NCBI RefSeq assembly: GCF_009831235.1 | Contig: NZ_WUUL01000006.1 | Span: forward strand, 186,001-250,000 | Source of the DNA: Shimazuella alba | GTDB lineage: Bacteria; Bacillota; Bacilli; Thermoactinomycetales; Thermoactinomycetaceae | Reading direction: 5' to 3' | DNA: 64,000 bases | Shown here: positions 27,384 to 37,657 of the stretch, one piece after another | Numbering within the stretch: position 1 is the first letter of the stretch | How the letters are laid out: each line of letters begins with the position of its first letter | Program-made: the position numbers and the translations under genes | Notes under the pieces: generated by a model | Told to the model about the DNA's origin: nothing | What the model saw: the letters and a program-made list of their open reading frames with translations, nothing else | Databases searched by the model: none

Positions 27384-27599
27384 TATAATATAAATCAAAC
27401 AATGTAATCAGGCAAATCAAAGGAAGAAGATTCATAAGCAAAAAATTAACCATCGACGTGGTCTTCACTATTTATAGTCATCCCCAGTTTTTCATTAGCA
27501 GAACGACCATATAATGAAAAAAGCTTCCTCTTCCAGTAAGATGTGATTTCATTTTTAGGAGCCACCAAAATCTAATTCATAAGAAATCACCCCCCCACA

Positions 27600-27745
27600 T
27601 CAATGAGAACGCGACTTCTTTTTTTACACTACTTCCTGCATTTGAAAGAAATGTCCAATGCATGGTACATATGGCTCTTTTCTCGGATTACAAATTGAGA
27701 AAATATTGGGTCTATCAAGTTACGATAGGCAGTCATACGAGTAGA
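27600..27745. repeat. Dispersed repeat family A, long copy
   Basis: TTTTTTACACTACTTC is followed by GCATTTGAAAGAAATG, CAATGCATGGTAC, TCTCGGATTACAAA and GAGAAAATATTGGGTCTA. The same blocks in the same order occur at 35890-36010, 41500-41600 and 53470-53600. It fills most of the 483-base gap between the two ArsR-family genes. On the minus strand the copies share a partial reading frame, so they may be remnants of a 3' coding end. Confidence 0.6.
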
Positions 27746-27832
27746 ATGCTTATTATACTGATGTAGTGTTCTAGCACGATCCCATAATCGAACCCAACAG
27801 AATGTAGTTTGGCAGTATATGAATTTTTCTAT

Positions 27833-28168
27833 TTACTTCTTTAATACTCTTTTTAACCAACTTTGAATCGTTTCTAGACCATCATCATTAAACAGATAAA
27901 AATTTCTCTTCCCTTCTTTTACCAAATAAATTATGTGAGCTTCTCTTAATTCTTTTAGATGGTACGACAATTTGGTATTTGAGATACGAATACCTTCTTC
28001 ACGTAATACCATTAAAATATCTTCTGGACAAAATCCTTCTTTCGCCTTAGATGTATCAGGTAAAAATTTCCTCCTTTCAGAGTCAAATTGTAACATCTCA
28101 ATAATTCGAAAACGTATTGGATCCTGAAGTACTTTAAAAACATTAGTTATATGAGTGTCGTTTGTCAT
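27833..28168 (-). CDS. ArsR-like winged-helix regulator
   Basis: About 111 residues with an ArsR-type core: VFKVLQDPIRFRIIEML, then ISNTKLSYHLKELREAHII, and the wing VKEGKRNFYLF. The start could be ATG 28168 or ATG 28198; an AGAGGA lies between them. It is divergent from a DHA2 exporter. The two identical palindromes in the shared promoter region are its probable binding sites. Confidence 0.82.
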   Translation of the reverse strand: MTNDTHITNVFKVLQDPIRFRIIEMLQFDSERRKFLPDTSKAKEGFCPEDILMVLREEGIRISNTKLSYHLKELREAHIIYLVKEGKRNFYLFNDDGLETIQSWLKRVLKK

Positions 28169-28191
28169 GATTTTATTATAAAGGTTTCCTC

Positions 28192-28244
28192 TTGACATTT
28201 CAAATATATTTGAAATAATAGATGATAGTTCAAATATATTTGAA
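28192..28244 (+). promoter_or_regulatory. Exporter promoter with twin palindromic operators
   Basis: -35 TTGACA (28192-28197) is followed by a 17-base spacer filled by the perfect palindrome TTCAAATATATTTGAA (28199-28214) and a -10-like ATAATA (28215-28220). An identical copy (28229-28244), 30 bp on, abuts the ribosome site. This is strong evidence of repression, presumably by the divergent ArsR-like protein. Confidence 0.8.
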
Positions 28245-28262
28245 ATGAGGTGGCATTATCCC

Positions 28263-29645
28263 ATGAGATTTACCCGACAAGAAATTATTAGTTTGTTAAG
28301 TATTTGTATAGGTAGTTTTTTAATCATATTAGATTCAAATATTGTAAACATCATTATTCCTGACTTACGAGAACAACTGAGTTTAACCATTTCACAATCT
28401 TCATGGATCGTAAATAGTTATGTGCTGGCATTTGCTTCGCTAATATTGTTCTTTGCTAGATGGAGCAAGAGAATCGGAGCGAAAAATGCCTTTATTGCAG
28501 GTATTACTGTCTTTATGGTTGGTTCATTGTTTTGTGGGTTGTCCGATAGCTTTACCAATTTGCTCATCTCTCGCATTATTCAAGGAATTGGTGCAGCTCT
28601 GTTTGCTCCCATTGCGACAAAATTGCTATCTTCCATTATTATAGAGCCTCAAAAAAGAGCGATTGCGTTTGGTATTTGGTCGGGAACATCAGGTATAGGA
28701 TTTGCATTCTCACCCTTAGTCGGCGGATTTTTAAATGAGTTATGGGGCTGGCAAAGTATTTTCTTTATCAATATACCTTTTACTGTGATCGTTATACTAA
28801 CAGCATTTATCTCCATTAAAGATGTGAAAAAAGAGAACATTTCCATGTTTTTTAAGGAACAAATCACGGTAGTATTTTTCATTGTCACATTTGTGTATGC
28901 AACACATGAGTATAAAATAATTGATCAATCATCGCTCTTATTGACTGTAGGAAGCTTTATGTTCCTGTTCTTTGGATGGAGGTACAGTGTGAAGTTCAAA
29001 CAAGGACAAACAAATGTCATATCAAGACAGATGTTTACAAAGTTAAATATTTCCAGTTTAATTAATGGATTTGCCTATAACTTTTCCATCTATGGAATCA
29101 TGTATTTCCTTTCTCTTTATTTTCAAGAGAATTTACATTTATCATCGTTTGAGACAGGTATTAAATTTTTACCATTAACGTTATCTGGTATGCTGATATC
29201 ATCGTTTTTATCACCAATTTTAGTGAATAAACTTGGAAAAGCATTCACACAACAACTTTGTTTATTTGCGATTGTCGCTGGAAGCATGCTTTTGTTTATT
29301 TACTTTATAATATTTCAAACACCTATATTCATCGCAATCAGTTTCATACTCTTAGGTTCATCTGGAGCCATTGCTCCTGTATTAATGAATGCGGCATTTT
29401 TGGCGACTAATAAAATATATCATAATGAGATATCCTCATTAGTCAATCTCACTCGTCAAATGGGAAGTATTTTAAGTGTAATGACTGTTTCTATCATGTT
29501 AGAACTTTTTGCAAAGGAAACAACTATACTTTATTTCTTAATAGTGACGATAATCGTTCTTATTGTGGCTTACATCTACTCATCTTGGGCGAACAAACAT
29601 GACATTCACAATTATCCATGTACAGCTAGTAGCCATAGTACATGA
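28263..29645 (+). CDS. MFS drug exporter, DHA2 family (14 helices)
   Basis: 460 residues. It begins MRFTRQEIISLLSIC and has the DHA2 start motif LDSNIVNIIIPDL, motif A-like ARWSKRIGAKNAF and motif C GTSGIGFAFSPLVGG. Length and hydropathy fit 14 helices. ATG 28263 is chosen because GAGGTGG lies 10 bases upstream. It is controlled by the operator-rich divergent promoter. Substrates of this group are usually cationic or lipophilic drugs. Confidence 0.9.
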   Translation: MRFTRQEIISLLSICIGSFLIILDSNIVNIIIPDLREQLSLTISQSSWIVNSYVLAFASLILFFARWSKRIGAKNAFIAGITVFMVGSLFCGLSDSFTNLLISRIIQGIGAALFAPIATKLLSSIIIEPQKRAIAFGIWSGTSGIGFAFSPLVGGFLNELWGWQSIFFINIPFTVIVILTAFISIKDVKKENISMFFKEQITVVFFIVTFVYATHEYKIIDQSSLLLTVGSFMFLFFGWRYSVKFKQGQTNVISRQMFTKLNISSLINGFAYNFSIYGIMYFLSLYFQENLHLSSFETGIKFLPLTLSGMLISSFLSPILVNKLGKAFTQQLCLFAIVAGSMLLFIYFIIFQTPIFIAISFILLGSSGAIAPVLMNAAFLATNKIYHNEISSLVNLTRQMGSILSVMTVSIMLELFAKETTILYFLIVTIIVLIVAYIYSSWANKHDIHNYPCTASSHST

Positions 29646-29786
29646 ATCAAGGAAAAAACAAGGGGGCATAAATCTTTTATAGTAATACCACATTTTTCTC
29701 TCCTATTTCACTAAATTCTACGTGTGAGAGTAAGAGTAAGAAGAGAGAACTTCATAAAAAAGCTATTCGCACCAATCCATGGCAAA

Positions 29787-29826
29787 ATCGCCTCCACAAA
29801 TTCATAGAGAAGGCGATCTTTTTTTA
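29787..29826 (+). terminator. Terminator with repeat-A extension
   Basis: The stem ATCGCCT/AGGCGAT (29787-29793, 29811-29817) is followed by CTTTTTTTACAGCACT, the family A tail in slightly altered form. It is the likely end of the DHA2 exporter transcript. Confidence 0.7.
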
Positions 29827-30055
29827 CAGCACTGCCTGCACTTACGAGAATTGCTGTGAATCTAAGTAACCCACCAGCAAGTTGGAATCAGAGATCACAT
29901 CATTTAAGCCTAATTCTTCAGTACTAACCTGTGTAGAAAAGTTTCAGTCTGAAGATGTCACCTCCTTCATTATCTATTCATTCTCTGTAAATAAATGATG
30001 AGTTCATTTCATTAAACAGTGAAATACAAAGAAATAATCAAGTGATACACGTAAA

Positions 30056-30095
30056 AAACCAACCATTTGTAAAGCTTTTACTTAAAGGTTGGTTT
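30056..30095 (+). terminator. Hairpin terminator upstream of the frl promoter
   Basis: AAACCAACC (30056-30064) pairs with GGTTGGTTT (30087-30095), followed by ATTTTTG. No gene lies directly before it. It may insulate the frl promoter from read-through. The rest of 29646-30130 shows nothing else. Confidence 0.65.
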
Positions 30096-30132
30096 ATTTT
30101 TGTAATAAAATAAAGAAAAGTATATTCCCTAT

Positions 30133-30189
30133 TGTCTATAATGTTATATAACGTTATATTATAATAGATAACAAATGAAAGCGGTTTCC
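30133..30189 (+). promoter_or_regulatory. frl promoter, GntR-type operator and cre site
   Basis: -35 TTGTCT (30133-30138) and -10 TATTAT (30157-30162). Between them lies a dyad ATATAACGTTATAT (30146-30159), inside a longer TATAATG/GTTAT-rich region, a likely FrlR operator. TGAAAGCGGTTTCC (30176-30189) closely fits the CcpA cre consensus just downstream, implying carbon catabolite repression. Confidence 0.7.
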
Positions 30190-30294
30190 TTTTGACAGCA
30201 GGAGGATCACCATCAACAAAATGAAAAAACCTAGTTTGTTATCTAACACCTATTCTTCTTTAATGAAGAATTATATCAAACTACTTATTGATAA

Positions 30295-31647
<1,353 letters not shown>

Positions 31648-31666
31648 TTAATGGAGGATCAATAAT

Positions 31667-32689
31667 ATGTTGCATTTAGATAAAAATAAAGTTGATTTTT
31701 TAGTTACTTCAAGTATGGTAGCTGAAGTAGAACGATTTATTCAAAACGGTCAACAGCATATAGAAAATATTGTAAATGAGCTGGTGAATAGAAATATTAC
31801 GAAAGTATATTTTGTAGGTTGTGGAAGTTCAAAAGCTGTTGGAACAGCTGCGAAATATTTGCTAAATAAGTATAGTACTATTGGTGTCGATGTTTATACA
31901 GGCTGGAATTTTGTTGATCATACACCAAAAGCTCTAGATACAACTTCTGCAGTAGTTGTTATTTCACACTCTGGAACGACAGAAGAGGTAGTAAAGTCTC
32001 TTCAAATTGCGAACGAACAGGGAGCTACTACGATCAGTGTGGTGAATAAACCAGAAGGAAATCCGTTAACGGAGGGAGCTGAATTTGTTATAGCTTATCA
32101 GGCAGAGGCAATGTGGGAATGTCATTTATTGGCTGTATATTTGATAGCACTTCATTGGATACAAAAAACACAACCATCATTAGAAGTAGAAAAAATTCTC
32201 AAAGACATCCCCAAATTACCGCATGTACTTGCCTATCACATTGACACATTTGAAGAAAAAGCATTGGAAATGACAAAAGTTGTTAGCCATTGGAAGGGAT
32301 TTTACACTATAGCAGCTGACCCTTTATTGTCATTAGCCTATAAAGAAGGAGTCATTACAAATATGGAATTCATGTGGGGACATGGTGCTGTCATTGAAAG
32401 TGGTGAATTCCGTCATGGTCCACTGGAAATCGTAGAACCAGGTGTACCATTTGTTTTCTTGATTGGAACTGATGAATCACGTCATATAACGGAACGAGCA
32501 TTACAATTTGTGAAAAAGTACAAAGGGGAAACATTGGTCTTTGATTATGCTGACTTATCACAGGGACTGCATCCTGCACTTGCACCTCTGGTTATGTTTG
32601 TACCACTGGAATGGTTTTCTTACTATTTTTCCGTAGTAAGAGATCATAATCCAGACGACCGTCGTTACTATGGTGTGGTGGAATATTAA
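31667..32689 (+). CDS. frlB: Fructoselysine-6-phosphate deglycase (SIS domain)
   Basis: 340 residues with two SIS domains. Diagnostic stretches shared with E. coli FrlB as recalled are VDFLVTSSMVAEVE, YFVGCGSSKAVGTAAKYL, GHGAVIESGEFRHGPLEIVE and the C-terminus DHNPDDRRYYG-VVEY. It cleaves fructoselysine 6-phosphate to glucose 6-phosphate and lysine. AATGGAGG precedes the ATG. Confidence 0.95.
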   Translation: MLHLDKNKVDFLVTSSMVAEVERFIQNGQQHIENIVNELVNRNITKVYFVGCGSSKAVGTAAKYLLNKYSTIGVDVYTGWNFVDHTPKALDTTSAVVVISHSGTTEEVVKSLQIANEQGATTISVVNKPEGNPLTEGAEFVIAYQAEAMWECHLLAVYLIALHWIQKTQPSLEVEKILKDIPKLPHVLAYHIDTFEEKALEMTKVVSHWKGFYTIAADPLLSLAYKEGVITNMEFMWGHGAVIESGEFRHGPLEIVEPGVPFVFLIGTDESRHITERALQFVKKYKGETLVFDYADLSQGLHPALAPLVMFVPLEWFSYYFSVVRDHNPDDRRYYGVVEY

Positions 32690-32732
32690 GAACTATCTCC
32701 CCTATTTATGATAAAAGATAGGGGAGGTTCTT
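32688..32732 (+). promoter_or_regulatory. Intercistronic hairpin between frlB and frlD
   Basis: CTCCCCTAT pairs with ATAGGGGAG and AAGAAC with GTTCTT across a 3-base bulge. It starts at the frlB stop and ends five bases before the frlD ribosome site. It may protect or attenuate the message. Confidence 0.55.
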
Positions 32733-32749
32733 CTTCGAGGAGGTATATG

Positions 32750-33532
32750 ATGAAACTAGTATCTGTAGGAGATAATTGCATGGATGTGTATCATACAACA
32801 GGTACCTCCTATCCAGGAGGAAATGCTGTCAATGTAGCTGTATATGCCAGACAATGTGGAGCTACTACCTCATATGTGGGATTTGTAGGAACAGATGACT
32901 ATGGAGAGCAAATGCAACTAGCCCTTAAAGAAAGAGAAGTTGACATTTCTCATTTGCATAGGATCAGTGGAAAAACGGCCGTTACACAAGTCGAGTTAAA
33001 AGGAAATGAACGGGTTTTTGGTGAATATCTCGAAGGTGTGATGAATCATTTTACACTAAATGAGGATGATTTGCGCTATATTGAGCAATATGATGTTGTT
33101 CATTCGGGATTTTGGGGGCATACAGAAGATTTCTTCCCTCGTTGGAGAGATAAACAACTGATCACTTCATTTGATTTTGCTGATAAACTAGATGCCCCGC
33201 TGGTTCGTACATTAATTCCATCCATTCAATATGCTTTTTTTTCATATGGCCAAGATGATGATTTTATTCGTTTATATTTACAAGAAATGCATGAATTGGG
33301 TGCAAAAGTCGCTGTAGCTACCCTTGGTGAAAATGGAAGTTTGGCCTATGATGGGAAATTCTTTTATCAACAAAATGCCAAATCGGTTGAAGTGATAGAT
33401 ACAATGGGCGCTGGAGACGCTTACATCGCCGGCTTTTTAGTAGGTGCCATGCAACAAAAGCATATAAAGAAATGTATGGAGTTGGGAAGCCAAAAAGCAG
33501 CGAAAACCATTACCTATTTTGGTGCCTGGTAA
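32750..33532 (+). CDS. frlD: Fructoselysine 6-kinase, PfkB family
   Basis: 260 residues. The PfkB motifs are GGNAVNVAVYARQCGA near the start and DTMGAGDAYIAGF with the catalytic Asp. FrlD-specific stretches match E. coli FrlD as recalled: SVGDNCMDVY, TQVELKGNERVFGEYLEGVM and TITYFGAW at the C-terminus. ATG 32750 follows CGAGGAGG by 6 bases. It phosphorylates imported fructoselysine for FrlB. Confidence 0.95.
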   Translation: MKLVSVGDNCMDVYHTTGTSYPGGNAVNVAVYARQCGATTSYVGFVGTDDYGEQMQLALKEREVDISHLHRISGKTAVTQVELKGNERVFGEYLEGVMNHFTLNEDDLRYIEQYDVVHSGFWGHTEDFFPRWRDKQLITSFDFADKLDAPLVRTLIPSIQYAFFSYGQDDDFIRLYLQEMHELGAKVAVATLGENGSLAYDGKFFYQQNAKSVEVIDTMGAGDAYIAGFLVGAMQQKHIKKCMELGSQKAAKTITYFGAW

Positions 33533-33578
33533 CAGAATGTTATAATGAAGGAGGAATGGTTTTACAGGAGGAATCCGA

Positions 33579-34325
33579 ATGTCAATCAATCATGCAACAC
33601 AACCATTTTATATGCAAATCCGACAAATGATCCATGAAGATATTAATAATGGAAAATACAAGCCAGATGAAAAATTACCAACAGAAGCAGAACTTTGTGA
33701 AATGTATCAAGTAAGTCGAATTACTATTCGCAAAGCTATTAAAACCCTAGTAGATGAAGGATCTCTTGTACGAATTCAAGGGAAGGGAACTTATGTAACT
33801 TCTAAAAAAATTAAGAATGAACTCCTCTCGGTGAGTGGATTTTCTGAGTTTAGTCATCAATTGGGCATGATTCCTGACTCTCGAATTATACGTAGCAACG
33901 TAATTCATGCAAATCAAGAGATGTCTGAGCGACTACAAGTAAAAAAAGACTCTCCGATTTTAGAATTGGTTCGCCTCATGTATGTAGATCGTAGGCCTCT
34001 TTTTTTTGATCAGGCCTACTATTCATTACTCCGGTTTCCTGACTTAGAGAAAAAAATAGGTCTGCAAGAATCAACCTATCAAATTTTGAAAGAAGAATTT
34101 CAAACGGAAATCACTACCAATGAAAAAGTAATTGATGTCATATTAGCAAATAAAGAGATTGCTAACCTTTTACAATGTGAAACAGGAGCTACCCTTTTTC
34201 GCATTGAAAAAATTGCTTTTGATCACAATGATCAGTCTGTCCATCTATCTATTTTTATGTGCGAAACAAATAAAGTGAGTTTAACTGTTCATCGTTCATC
34301 AGGAGCTGAAACAAGTCAATTTTGA
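33579..34325 (+). CDS. frlR: GntR/HutC-family repressor of the frl operon
   Basis: 248 residues. The GntR winged helix (KLPTEAELCEMYQVSRITIR, then KALVDEG-like and IQGKGTYV) and a UTRA ligand-binding domain are both present. ELLSVSGFSEFSHQLG and LFRIEKIAFDHNDQSVH follow E. coli FrlR. AGGAGG precedes the ATG. The gap before it contains TGTTATAATG, like half of the upstream dyad, so it may have its own operator. Confidence 0.92.
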   Translation: MSINHATQPFYMQIRQMIHEDINNGKYKPDEKLPTEAELCEMYQVSRITIRKAIKTLVDEGSLVRIQGKGTYVTSKKIKNELLSVSGFSEFSHQLGMIPDSRIIRSNVIHANQEMSERLQVKKDSPILELVRLMYVDRRPLFFDQAYYSLLRFPDLEKKIGLQESTYQILKEEFQTEITTNEKVIDVILANKEIANLLQCETGATLFRIEKIAFDHNDQSVHLSIFMCETNKVSLTVHRSSGAETSQF

Positions 34326-34394
34326 GTTTCCTACAAAAGTAATTAGCTTCCTCAAATTTGAAGAAAACCTATTGGCTATGGGAACGGAAATAAT

Positions 34395-35081
34395 TCCCCT
34401 TTCGTGCAGGAGATCCACATTCAGAATACTCGATCCTAGCAGGACTGCTACCATCAATTGGTGCACCGATCACCGCTGGATTTAGTTTAAGAGTAGCAGT
34501 CTCATGGATAATAATTAAGAGATTTCGTGGAAGAATTTTAAGATTGATTTTGTCTCTATTTATATGGATATTAATCGCCATTGTAATGATAGGAATTATG
34601 GACTTTCGCTTATTAGGAACAGCAGCCTATTCGATCGTCTTTTTACTTAGGCATCATTTGACTTTCCACAAGGAGCTAGTTATGTTGGAGATGTGATCAT
34701 GGAATTGAATTCCATCAATATCGTTTGTTGGATTGGCGTCATTTTATGGATATTAACTAATTAGTTTACAGACGTCAGGAATTTATGTGAAGCTTGCGAT
34801 CATCCAAAAGCTTCATCTAAACCTATAAACAACATCTTATCTACACCTTGGAGAAAGGCTTTACTTATGCAGCCATAGTAATTCCGATTGGATACTTCTT
34901 AACTCGACGGTCATTTTACCTAGGTATTCCATTAGGGACAACACAAGCGTTTCTTGAAAAATGAAACGCGAAACACCAAACGCATAGCTGTATGGTGCTC
35001 CATTAGGATCTGTGGCAATTGGGGAGGAATTTTCTTACTTCGGGACTGATTCAACGTTGGGAAAAAGTTTTTCCTCGTTGA
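34395..35081 (+). pseudogene. Decayed polytopic membrane-protein gene
   Basis: Read across frames the segment gives GDPHSEYSILAGLLPSIGAP, RGRILRLILSLFIWIL, FDFPQGASYVGDVIMELNSI, FTYAAIVIPIGYFLTRRSF and finally GLIQRWEKVFPR. The last piece resembles a W-x-VFPRW motif of a bacterial integral membrane family. Several frameshifts and stops break it. There is no functional product. Confidence 0.5.
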
Positions 35082-35533
35082 GTTCCGTTCTTATCATTTT
35101 TAGTCTGATTTCCCGTTTTTAGATTGGTTTTATTTAGGATTCTATATATTCTTATTCGGTTATATCTTAGTAACATAATCGGGTAGATATTTGTAAAAAT
35201 ATTAATTAAGTTGAGTAAAACAATAGTTACAATATCTATATTACTATCTACATCTAAAAATAGTAATACCGATCCTGCCAGCATAAAGACTGCTAAAATC
35301 ACATGTGATCTCTCACTATTTTTACTTATTTTTTCAAATTCATATAATCCATTTATTGAATATTTTTGTAAATAATAGTTTCTAATAGAAGGTTTGTCTC
35401 TTCTGTTCTTCGTTTGATACAACAACAGCCTTTTAAAAAACTTGATCCCCATATATTCATAAAATTTTTCATTTTTTTCAAATGATTTGATCTGATAATA
35501 ACTTTCATTGAAGATCTTATTTATTAATTTCAT
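35051..35533 (-). CDS. Membrane protein resembling CrtO-type acyltransferase
   Basis: 160 residues: FYEYMGIKFFKRLL, then ISKNSERSHVILA, two hydrophobic helices and IMLLRYNRIRIYRIL. This order (short N-terminal helix, a K/R-rich loop, an ExxH-like site, QRYNRxR-type tail) recalls glycosyl-diaponeurosporenoate acyltransferases, but similarity is weak. The last 10 or so codons lie in the decayed gene on the opposite strand, so its natural end may be lost. AGGGGG precedes the ATG loosely. Confidence 0.5.
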   Translation of the reverse strand: MKLINKIFNESYYQIKSFEKNEKFYEYMGIKFFKRLLLYQTKNRRDKPSIRNYYLQKYSINGLYEFEKISKNSERSHVILAVFMLAGSVLLFLDVDSNIDIVTIVLLNLINIFTNIYPIMLLRYNRIRIYRILNKTNLKTGNQTKNDKNGTQRGKTFSQR

Positions 35534-35865
35534 CTATCCCCCTACTTTCATACTAAAATAGTACTGACTCACTCTACTATATCCTAATGATTCAAAAACC
35601 ACGAACCAATTTTTCTCCCTCTCCCGTATCAAAATATTTTACGTTTTCAGAGAGGAGAGAAGCCCTCTTATATAACAAAATAAAAAGATTTTCATCTGCT
35701 CGATTTTGCTCTTGCTTATGAGCTTTTTTTTGCTGCTGTATATACATCAAATGTCACCCTTAATTGCGATATAGGGTTTTTTTGGAGTTAGACAGTGCCT
35801 TTTGTGCAATCCGAAATTTCGCTCCTAAAGTGCCATCTTATTACTGGTCCTTTAATACAAGAAAG

Positions 35866-36010
35866 ATCAAAAGCGGACTTTCTCAAAATAGAGAAAGGCG
35901 TTTTTGATCTACACCACTTCTTTCACTTGAAAAAAATGTTCAAAGCATGGTACACTTTCTTCTTTTCTCTGATAACACAATGCATAAATTTTATGTTTAT
36001 CAAATGGAGA
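35866..36010. repeat. Repeat family A copy with terminator-like hairpin
   Basis: A hairpin around CTTTCTC-AAAATA-GAGAAAG leads into GATCTACACCACTTC and CACTTGAAAAAAATG, AAAGCATGGTACA and TTCTCTGATAACACAA, in the same order as the copy at 27.6 kb. The rest of the 35534-36089 gap shows nothing firm. Confidence 0.5.
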
Positions 36011-36089
36011 TAAAGCAGTCGTCAGAATAGAGCTACATTGTCTGATATAGCCAAAGTAACGAATCAACTTCGGTTTTTGTTAAATCCAC

Positions 36090-37607
36090 TTACTTCAAGT
36101 TTACTTTCTGCAGTTCCGGATATTTTTTTAACAAAGAGTCCAATGAAGGATTCGCTTCGCCTTGCAAGTGTTGGTTAAAAAATGTGGAAATGACATCACC
36201 CGAAAGATTTAAGTTTAAAGCTGGGTCCATTTCCCCTTTAATCCCGATAAGTTCGCGAAGCGGGCTTTCTATGAAAAGACCAATATCATTGTATTTCATA
36301 TGATCGCTGCCTTTAATCGTAAATAAATTGCCAGATTTCTTGAGAACTTGGACTAACCCCAAAGTATTTTTTTGATCCAGCTCATAAGCCTTTTTATATT
36401 CTTTTTCGCTACCATACATGGTGAGATTCATGTTTTGTTCATCTTTAGGCATATCTTCAAATTTTTTGAGCAAGCCTTCCCGATTTTGAATGGATTGAGC
36501 ATGACCTGAATCGCTGGCCAACATCAAAAAAGGAGCGATATGTTTCACATCTTTTTTCGGAGAGATATAGACTCGTCCATCCAGATTAATTGCTGCCTTC
36601 ACTCGACTATCATTGTTAGCCAAATTATAAGCAACTGCACCTCCCACAGAGTGTCCAATTGCACCGATTTTATCTAAATCTATCCTTCCTTTAAATGCAG
36701 TATCCATCTTACCTTTATTTAATTCTCCTAACTTTGTAGTCACAAATTTAGCATCATCGGCCATGATTTGATTAATGATTGCATCTAAATTTCCTGTGTT
36801 AAAATTGTCTGGGTTTGCTTCTTTTGCTGAAACGACTCGATCAGGAAACGCCGTTGCTGCAGAGGTATAAGTATGATCGATCGCTACAACGATAAATCCA
36901 TGACTAGCCAAGTTCTCACTCATAGAAGTTTGGACTTCCATCGAATCACCAGCTCCATGGGAAAACAGCACTACTGGATAGTTTTGTTTTTTAACTGAAA
37001 TTTGCAGGTTTTCTTTCGCGTGCGTTTTGACCAAATTCAGATGATCGAACATGAAACTGGGCATACCGTAATGCTTGGTAAATAATCGGATCAACTCGGA
37101 TGAATTATGAAAGTAAGTAAAAAAAGGTTTTGACTCATCTTTTTGGGCTGGATAATAAACTTTCGCCATCACTTCTCTTCTTTTTTTCGATGATTTATCT
37201 AAGAACGGATCTTTCCTTTTCTCGTCAATCAGATGAAAATACTTTACTCCTACATCATAACTCCCCGTTGGTTTAGGAAGTGTGAAAACTGGAAGGGCGT
37301 ATGCTAAAAATGATGTAAGAACAAGTGCAAGTAAAGATAAACTAACAGTAATTACTTTGATAACTTTTGGAATCTTACGTGCAAATAAATCATTATTTAT
37401 TTTTGCTAAAGCATAAAGAGTAAACAAAATCACAAACAGATACGAAAAAAACATTTGGTATCGGAATCCTTCAAATACCCCATGAAGTGCCAACACTGTT
37501 AGATTGGCACTAACAGCCCCTAGCCATATTTTTTTTGCATCTGTCCGATAAGCTAAAATGAATGTACCTAAATGAATGAATATTAATATTATTTCGAAAA
37601 TACGCAT
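36090..37607 (-). CDS. Membrane-bound alpha/beta hydrolase, PAF-acetylhydrolase-like
   Basis: 505 residues. Four N-terminal helices (about 1-115) precede an extracytoplasmic hydrolase with oxyanion region VVLFSHGAGDSM, nucleophile Ser in GAIGHSVGGAVAYN and a late His in GSDHMKYND. This matches platelet-activating-factor acetylhydrolase/dienelactone-hydrolase relatives. GGAGGAGATG precedes the ATG. It follows an ABC exporter on the same strand, 50 bases downstream. It is probably a lipase or esterase acting outside the cell. Confidence 0.85.
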   Translation of the reverse strand: MRIFEIILIFIHLGTFILAYRTDAKKIWLGAVSANLTVLALHGVFEGFRYQMFFSYLFVILFTLYALAKINNDLFARKIPKVIKVITVSLSLLALVLTSFLAYALPVFTLPKPTGSYDVGVKYFHLIDEKRKDPFLDKSSKKRREVMAKVYYPAQKDESKPFFTYFHNSSELIRLFTKHYGMPSFMFDHLNLVKTHAKENLQISVKKQNYPVVLFSHGAGDSMEVQTSMSENLASHGFIVVAIDHTYTSAATAFPDRVVSAKEANPDNFNTGNLDAIINQIMADDAKFVTTKLGELNKGKMDTAFKGRIDLDKIGAIGHSVGGAVAYNLANNDSRVKAAINLDGRVYISPKKDVKHIAPFLMLASDSGHAQSIQNREGLLKKFEDMPKDEQNMNLTMYGSEKEYKKAYELDQKNTLGLVQVLKKSGNLFTIKGSDHMKYNDIGLFIESPLRELIGIKGEMDPALNLNLSGDVISTFFNQHLQGEANPSLDSLLKKYPELQKVNLK

Positions 37608-37657
37608 TACATCTCCTCCAATTTTAAAACCTAATCCTTACACTAAATTATCTGTTA

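Noticed and set aside
35795-36013. 72-codon plus-strand frame
   Set aside because: It runs through a hairpin and a repeat-A copy and has no start site.
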